DNA of 10,769 nucleotides from positions 1 to 10,769 of the forward strand of contig JBDTWJ010000131.1 of the NCBI GenBank assembly GCA_040006755.1, given 5' to 3'. Both the position numbers and the translations under genes were made by a program. The notes under the pieces were generated by a model, which saw only the letters and a list, made by a program, of their open reading frames with translations, made no database searches and was not told the DNA's origin. Origin of the DNA: JAENVT01 sp040006755. GTDB taxonomy: Bacteria; Actinomycetota; Acidimicrobiia; Acidimicrobiales; Ilumatobacteraceae. How positions within the stretch are numbered: the stretch's first letter is position 1; the number at the start of each line of letters is the position of its first letter. Below, one piece after another: positions 6,945 to 10,769 of this stretch.

Positions 6945-7025
6945 CCCGCCACCCCGACGCGCGTTGATGACTGGCCAAGACCTAGGGCGACGGACCAAAC
7001 GCCGATCCGAGCACGGCCAGGGTGG

Positions 7026-8192
7026 TCAAGGGTTGCGCAGGAGCTGGTTGATCCGGGCGGCCTGCCGAGTTTGATGGTTTCGTTCGGGAATGTTCGGGGC
7101 GTCGCGCGCCGCCTCGGTGTACAGGCGCGCTGCCGTGCGAAGGTCGCCGTTGCGCTCGTGCAGGTACGCCGCGACGGCGCTGCGCCGTGGCACGACGTCG
7201 TCAACTTGTGCCAGAGCCACGAGCCCGGCCGGTGCGCCGTCAGCCTCGCAGACGGCAACCGCTCGGTTGAGCCGTACGACCGGATGGTCGGCGAGTCGGA
7301 GCAGTTCGTCGTACCACTCGACGATCTGCACCCAGTCGGTCTCGGCGACGCTGGGTGCGTCGGCGTGCAACGCCGCGATCGCCGCCTGGGCTTGATAGGG
7401 GCCGAGATGGTCGCGCGCGAGCGCCACTCGGAGGATCGCGACGCCCTCGGTGATCAACGACACGTCCCACACGCCGCGGTCCTGCTCGGCCAGCGGCACC
7501 AGGCTCCCGCCGGGAGTGGTTCGGGCGGCGCGGCGGGCGTGGTGCAGCAACATCAGTGCGATCAGCCCGGCGACTTCCGGGTCGTCGGACGCATCGGCGA
7601 GCCCCCGGGCCAGCCGTATCGCCTCGCTGGCGAGGTCGATGTGACCGGAGTAGCCCTCGTTGAACATCAGGTACAACACATGCATCACCGCCGTAAGATC
7701 GCCGGGTTGGTCGAACCGGACATCGACCAACGCACGTTTAGCGCGGCTGATGCGCTGGGCCATCGTTGCTTCCGGGACGAGGTACGCCTGTGCGATCTGG
7801 CGGGTCGTGAGCCCGCCCACCGCACGCAACGTCAGCGCCACCGCCGACGCCGTCGACAGCGCCGGGTGCGCACACCGGAAGTAGAGCTCCAAGGTGTCGT
7901 CGGCGCCGGACACGTCGCCGGCCGGCGGCGCCGAGGCGACGCGCAGCTCACGGCCTTGACGGGTCGACTCCGCCCGGGTGACATCGAGGAACGAACGCCA
8001 TGCCGTGGTGATCAACCAACCCTTGGGATCATCGGGCTGGGTCCGGCGCCACGCCCCAAGCGCCTTCACGATCGCCTCCTGCACCGCGTCCTCGGCCGTC
8101 GCGAAGTCAGCGCCGCGACGGACAAGAACACCCAGCACCTCCGGCGCCAACGCCCGCAACAGCGGTGCGTCGGCGTCGGCAGTATCAATCAC
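7026..8192 (-). CDS. ECF42-type RNA polymerase sigma factor
   Basis: This 388-residue protein has a sigma region 2 near the N-terminus (residues about 15-75, with ATAEDAVQEAIVKAL and PKGWLITTAWRSFLD) and a sigma region 4 (about 110-155, with LTTRQIAQAYLVPEATMAQR and the ISRAKRAL helix). A long C-terminal extension (about 165-388) contains VLYLMFNEGYS (172-182) and LNRAVAV, both typical of the ECF42 group (DUF6596). Such sigma factors have no classical anti-sigma partner; the extension, which looks TPR-like, is thought to control activity. The start is GTG at 8192, overlapping the stop of the DGPF gene as GTGA; a longer frame to 8240 would lie wholly inside that gene. ECF42 genes are characteristically linked to DGPF/YCII proteins, as here. 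Regulation is probably through the ECF42-like promoter at 8648-8674, giving positive autoregulation of the pair. Confidence 0.92.
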   Translation of the reverse strand: MIDTADADAPLLRALAPEVLGVLVRRGADFATAEDAVQEAIVKALGAWRRTQPDDPKGWLITTAWRSFLDVTRAESTRQGRELRVASAPPAGDVSGADDTLELYFRCAHPALSTASAVALTLRAVGGLTTRQIAQAYLVPEATMAQRISRAKRALVDVRFDQPGDLTAVMHVLYLMFNEGYSGHIDLASEAIRLARGLADASDDPEVAGLIALMLLHHARRAARTTPGGSLVPLAEQDRGVWDVSLITEGVAILRVALARDHLGPYQAQAAIAALHADAPSVAETDWVQIVEWYDELLRLADHPVVRLNRAVAVCEADGAPAGLVALAQVDDVVPRRSAVAAYLHERNGDLRTAARLYTEAARDAPNIPERNHQTRQAARINQLLRNP

Positions 8193-8596
8193 TCGGTGAC
8201 AGCCAGCGGAGCCGACAGAAACGGCCGCACCTCGAGCCACTCGTGGATCGGCCGGCCCCCGGCACCGGGCGCCGACGACAGCTCACCGGCAAGCTCGATG
8301 GCACGATCCTGACTGTCGACGTCGATGATCATCCAGCCCGCGATCAAATCCTTGGCCTCGGCGAAGGGCCCGTCGGTCATCGGAAGCCCGCCCTCGCTGT
8401 CGGAGCGGACCCACATCCCGTCCGGCGACAGAGCCTGACCGTCCACGAACTCGCCGGTCCCCTCCAACCGCGACGCGAAGTCGCGCATGAACTGCATGTG
8501 AGCGTCGACCTCCTCCGGCGTCCACTGGTCCATCGGCACATCGTGGACCGGCGCCGGCGCGCCGCGGTAGTGCTTCAGCAACAGATACTTGGCCAT
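8189..8596 (-). CDS. DGPF-domain (YCII-related) protein
   Basis: This 135-residue protein of the YCII/DGPF family begins MAKYLLLKHYRG and contains the family motif TDGPFAEAKD (74-83), followed by GWMIIDVDS and a C-terminal EVRPF. The family adopts a dimeric ferredoxin-like fold. Its biochemical role is unknown, and DGPF proteins are the usual genomic partners and targets of ECF42 sigma factors. The start at 8596 is secure: AAGGAG (8610-8605) lies eight bases upstream, whereas the extra 15 codons to 8641 cover this site and lack family similarity. Its stop overlaps the sigma-factor start by four bases (GTGA), so the two are probably co-translated in near-fixed ratio. Confidence 0.93.
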   Translation of the reverse strand: MAKYLLLKHYRGAPAPVHDVPMDQWTPEEVDAHMQFMRDFASRLEGTGEFVDGQALSPDGMWVRSDSEGGLPMTDGPFAEAKDLIAGWMIIDVDSQDRAIELAGELSSAPGAGGRPIHEWLEVRPFLSAPLAVTE

Positions 8597-8604
8597 AACA
8601 CCTT

Positions 8605-8610
8605 CTCCTT
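8605..8610 (-). promoter_or_regulatory. Ribosome binding site of the DGPF gene
   Basis: AAGGAG on the minus strand, eight bases before the ATG at 8596. It decides between this start and a longer frame reaching 8641. Confidence 0.8.
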
Positions 8611-8647
8611 CATTCAGGCAGCCCATTGTGGCCGCATGCACCCCTAG

Positions 8648-8674
8648 GACGGAGCCGCCGCCCCGATCTCGACA
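8648..8674 (-). promoter_or_regulatory. Candidate ECF42-dependent promoter of the DGPF-sigma operon
   Basis: On the minus strand TGTCGA (8674-8669) is followed after 17 bases by CGTC (8651-8648). This matches the ECF42 promoter pattern as I recall it from Streptomyces work (-35 TGTCGA, -10 CG[A/T]C). Transcription would begin near 8640, leaving an mRNA leader of about 44 bases that contains the AAGGAG site. It is the only such match I found in non-coding DNA of the window facing a gene. It implies that the sigma factor activates its own operon. Confidence 0.62.
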
Positions 8675-8828
8675 TCGACGTCCGCGAAATCATCGGAAAG
8701 TAGCGCTGTTCCGCTCGTCTCCTTCGCTCGACGGACTCACTACGACGATCCACCAACCAAACACCTTGCCCAACCATGCCGCCCTCACGACAACGCGTTG
8801 CTTGAGATACTGACAGTGGCGACCTGGG
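8675..8828. other. Intergenic stretch between the two sigma operons
   Basis: Between the end of the anti-sigma-like gene and the ECF42-like promoter I see no convincing gene. Short frames on both strands lack third-position bias and recognisable motifs. No clear hairpin plus T-run terminator is visible for the upstream operon. Confidence 0.4.
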
Positions 8829-9782
8829 TCAGCGGCCGAACTCTGCTTCGAGAGCGTCGGCGCTGGCGGCGATGACGTTCTCGACATTGGCGAGCGAGTT
8901 GGGCCCGGTTGAGAGCTCGGGGTTCACGAACGTGATGGCGCGGCCGACTTGCACGTAGGCGTTGATGAAATCACGCTCCTGGGGGCCGTTCGGGAAGGAG
9001 TATCGAATGTGTTGACCGATGATGAACTGTCGTTCGCCATGCAACTGGATCTGCGGGGCCTCGAGATCGACGGATTCTGAGGTGGCGCCGAGATATCGAC
9101 CGAGCGGGGTCAGTCGATCGAAGACGTCGAACCAGCACTCGGCAAAGTTCCCGCCGGAGATGGCGTCCATCGCTTTCGTGGCATCTTCGTGTGTAGCAAA
9201 GACGATCACGTCATGGAACAGCAGGGAACTATCGCTCGCGAAGTCGTGATGAATGGTGACGGACTTGGTGGTTGGCGGCAACATACCGAAGGTCGTGAAC
9301 TTCGCGCATTTGGGCAGGGCCGAATACGTCGCGGTGCTGACCTGCGCGTAGTCCGCCGTCGAGAAGTCGTCAACCTGTCTCCATCGAGCGCTCAGTACGT
9401 TCGGTGTGATCGGTGCCGCCTGACCCAACGGCAGGGCCTCGTTCGGGTCCACGTCGTGCAGTGCATCGCCGCTCGCTACGTCGTTGCCGAGACGATTGAC
9501 GACGACCACAGCGATTGTTGCGAACAACGCGAGGCATGCTGCTGCTCCCAGAACAATCTTGAGAACGCGGCGGCTCGATCCAACATGCGTCGGGTCGGGA
9601 GTGAGCCGCACAATTTCGCTGGCTTGTGTTGACTGCGATTGTTCCGACTGCGGTGTGACGGAGACGTCGGACCGTTGGTTTGTGAGATCGGCCACAAGAT
9701 CAGCGCGAAGTGAAGCAAGGAAATCTGGCGACAACTCGGCGTCAATGAGTCGGACCGCTGAGGAGACAGCGTTGCGATTCAC
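8829..9782 (-). CDS. Single-pass membrane anti-sigma/sensor-like protein, partner of the ECF sigma factor
   Basis: This 317-residue protein has a cytoplasmic N-terminus of about 72 residues, one membrane helix (about 74-95, starting at VLKIVLGAAACLALFA), and an extracytoplasmic domain of about 220 residues. That layout, directly downstream of an ECF sigma gene and sharing a GTGA overlap with it, is typical of membrane anti-sigma factors. The cytoplasmic part has no zinc-binding HxxxCxxC motif, so it is not a ZAS-type anti-sigma. The outer domain, with DVIVFATHEDATKAMDAI (191-208) and paired cysteines Cys159 and Cys216, recalls the PknH-like extracellular sensor fold, but this is a resemblance only. 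The two cysteines could form a disulfide. The start is GTG at 9782; no other start fits the overlap. A role in holding the sigma factor until an envelope signal arrives is inferred from layout. Confidence 0.75.
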   Translation of the reverse strand: MNRNAVSSAVRLIDAELSPDFLASLRADLVADLTNQRSDVSVTPQSEQSQSTQASEIVRLTPDPTHVGSSRRVLKIVLGAAACLALFATIAVVVVNRLGNDVASGDALHDVDPNEALPLGQAAPITPNVLSARWRQVDDFSTADYAQVSTATYSALPKCAKFTTFGMLPPTTKSVTIHHDFASDSSLLFHDVIVFATHEDATKAMDAISGGNFAECWFDVFDRLTPLGRYLGATSESVDLEAPQIQLHGERQFIIGQHIRYSFPNGPQERDFINAYVQVGRAITFVNPELSTGPNSLANVENVIAASADALEAEFGR

Positions 9783-10312
9783 GATTGCTCCTCCGTGAGG
9801 CTGTGGGCCAACGCCCGGCGCGCTCTACTGAGCAGCGAATTGGTGGCATGAAGAGACCGGTGCAAGGTGGTTGCGATTTCTTGTGCGGGTTGCTCATCGA
9901 CGTATTTGAGGACCAGCACGAGACGGTACTCCGGGCTGAGATTGCGCATCATTTCCAGCACGCGGGCAGGATCGCAGCTGTCCAACGCGTCGAACTCGAC
10001 AGACTCCGAAGTGCGCGACCACACCCGCGCGAGGCGTCGCTCATCGGCTGCCGAACGGCGGTAGTGGTCGACCAGCTTGTGACGCGCCACGCCCATCACC
10101 CAGGGCAGGGTGAGCGCGTCGGGCCGGCCGGCCCGGGCCGCGACCACTACTGCGGCAAAAGCCTCCTGTGTGAGGTCCTCTGCAGCAGCACGATCGCCCA
10201 GCACGCCTCGAACGAAGTAGCGGGACACTTCGCCCGCGACCCGGTCGTAGAACTCGAGGAACGCAGCCTGCGAGCAGACCTGCGATTCGTTTCGAGCGCC
10301 CGTGCCCTTCAT
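9779..10312 (-). CDS. ECF-family RNA polymerase sigma factor
   Basis: This 177-residue protein has sigma region 2 (about 16-86: FLEFYDRVAGEVSRYF, AAAEDLTQEAF, LPWVMGVARHKLVDHYRR) and sigma region 4 (about 118-170: LSPEYRLVLVLKYVDEQPAQ, then EIATTL and SLLSRARRAL), as expected for a short ECF factor that directs RNA polymerase to stress or envelope promoters. ATG at 10312 is chosen because it begins just before the conserved region; a GAGG lies only two bases before it, which is close for a ribosome site. TTG at 10354 is a longer alternative (191 residues). The last codons overlap the start of the membrane partner as GTGA. ECF genes of this kind commonly activate their own promoter; I did not find a clear consensus upstream. 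Confidence 0.92.
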   Translation of the reverse strand: MKGTGARNESQVCSQAAFLEFYDRVAGEVSRYFVRGVLGDRAAAEDLTQEAFAAVVVAARAGRPDALTLPWVMGVARHKLVDHYRRSAADERRLARVWSRTSESVEFDALDSCDPARVLEMMRNLSPEYRLVLVLKYVDEQPAQEIATTLHRSLHATNSLLSRARRALAHSLTEEQS

Positions 10313-10385
10313 ATCCTCTACATCGTTGCGCGCCCACAGAAATCGTCGCGACAAGCTGAGATGACCAGGCGTCAGACCACCCTGG

Positions 10386-10402
10386 CGGGACCAACAGTCC
10401 CG
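10386..10402. repeat. Perfect inverted repeat upstream of the ECF sigma gene
   Basis: CGGGAC (10386-10391) and GTCCCG (10397-10402) are perfect 6-base arms with a 5-base loop (CAACA), 74 bases upstream of the sigma ATG and about 70 bases before the ArsR-like start on the other strand. It could be an operator in a divergent promoter region or a small transcript hairpin; there is no T-run. Confidence 0.35.
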
Positions 10403-10470
10403 ATGGCTAGTGCGTTAGCCCTGACCGCGGTGCAAGAGCTCGCGCAAACGTCGACACCCACATGGTTCTC

Positions 10471-10645
10471 ATGGCTGCTTCCAAGATCGCTGTGCTCGAC
10501 CCGATCGCCTGCTGCACACCCGTGCGCGTCGACGTCCTCGCCCAGGCCCAGGCCGAGTTGATGGGCGCGCCTTGTGCCGCCGGCCGCGTATGCCGCCGCG
10601 CGTATTACCGCGCCCAACGACCCGCTGCGAGCGGCCCAAACCTAA
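10471..10645 (+). pseudogene. Possible ArsR-family regulator N-terminal remnant
   Basis: From ATG at 10471 (or ATG at 10462 in the same frame) the plus strand reads MAASKIAVLDPIACCTPVRV, followed by DVLAQAQAELM. This resembles the N-terminus of actinobacterial ArsR/SmtB metalloregulators, which often have a CCxP motif followed by a helix before the LADPTRLRLL segment. After AELM the frame turns into an Arg/Ala-rich sequence with no DNA-binding helix. A neighbouring frame continues as ARLVPPAAYAAARI and stops at 10643-10645. The expected winged-helix part (about 80 residues) is not found in any plus-strand frame up to the edge. It may be a frameshifted or truncated gene. The frame itself stays open to the right edge. 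The assignment rests on a short motif. Confidence 0.33.
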
Positions 10646-10769
10646 CGGCGCATCGGTTTGCCCGGCCGACGGTGGTGGCACCAGCGAGGTGGTCAGGGGC
10701 TTCGCGGGCGCGGGTCATCTCCCGTGAGCCTCACGGCACTGGCGCCTGCTGGTCGTGGTCCGGCTTGCG
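10646..10769. other. Right-edge sequence without a recognisable gene
   Basis: No family motif is seen on either strand. A 15-base hairpin-forming palindrome, CCGTGA-GCC-TCACGG, lies at 10722-10736 without a following T-run. A short minus-strand frame entering from the edge ends just before it (RKPDHDQQAPVP, then a stop), which could be the tail of a neighbouring gene, with the palindrome just after it, but the evidence is too thin to call. Confidence 0.3.

Noticed and set aside
6257..6967. Plus-strand frame of 236 codons overlapping the small membrane protein
   Set aside because: Arg/Ala/Cys-rich shadow; the overlapping frame ending at 6944 has clear membrane helices.
7071..8312. Long plus-strand frame of 413 codons across the ECF42-type sigma gene
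   Set aside because: It is the antisense shadow of the sigma and DGPF genes, which have clear family motifs on the minus strand. The frame is open only because of GC-rich codon use.
9785..10561. Plus-strand frame of 258 codons
   Set aside because: Mostly antisense to the ECF sigma gene, with no motif. The region beyond 10460 is better read in another plus frame (ArsR-like).
1..10769. CRISPR array, tRNA, rRNA, insertion sequence, prophage or attachment site
   Set aside because: No regularly spaced direct repeats, tRNA-like cloverleaf, transposase or integrase motifs or terminal inverted repeats were seen while reading both strands.

Overview
The window is GC-rich, with a strong preference for G or C in third codon positions, GTG and TTG starts, and genes joined by 4-base stop/start overlaps. 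Together with the gene families seen (ECF42-type sigma factor, split MprF, actinobacterial rhomboid-like proteins) this suggests a high-GC actinobacterium, possibly of the Acidimicrobiia. That placement is inference; there is no rRNA or tRNA here to confirm it.

Left part (1-4878, all minus strand), in transcription order: an MprF-like flippase (3847-4878); an aminoacyl-phospholipid synthase fused at its C-terminus to a rhomboid-like membrane domain (1607-about 3850); a separate rhomboid-like protein homologous to that fused domain (975-1610), joined by an ATGA overlap; a 54-codon orphan frame (810-974); and a persulfide dioxygenase-like metallo-beta-lactamase protein that runs off the left edge (1-718). 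The first three form a tightly overlapping cell-envelope operon.

Middle (4879-7025): a decayed C-terminal fragment of a GH1 beta-glucosidase on the plus strand (about 4983-5234) with an in-frame stop, then a plus-strand SAM-dependent methyltransferase (5351-6187) and a plus-strand small multi-pass membrane protein (about 6369-6944).

Right part (7026-10312, minus strand): two sigma-factor operons in tandem. One is a DGPF/YCII-family protein followed by an ECF42-type sigma factor (GTGA overlap), preceded by a sequence matching the promoter motif I recall for ECF42, so it is probably self-activated. The other is an ECF sigma factor followed by a single-pass membrane protein with the layout of its anti-sigma/sensor partner (GTGA overlap).

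Right edge (10313-10769): mostly without a convincing gene. It holds a perfect short inverted repeat and a plus-strand stretch resembling the N-terminus of an ArsR-family metalloregulator that does not continue as a normal ArsR protein.

No tRNA, rRNA, CRISPR array, insertion sequence or prophage gene was seen. The most interesting points are the synthase-rhomboid fusion with its tandem rhomboid-like neighbour, the apparently self-regulated ECF42-DGPF cassette, and gene remnants between intact operons.
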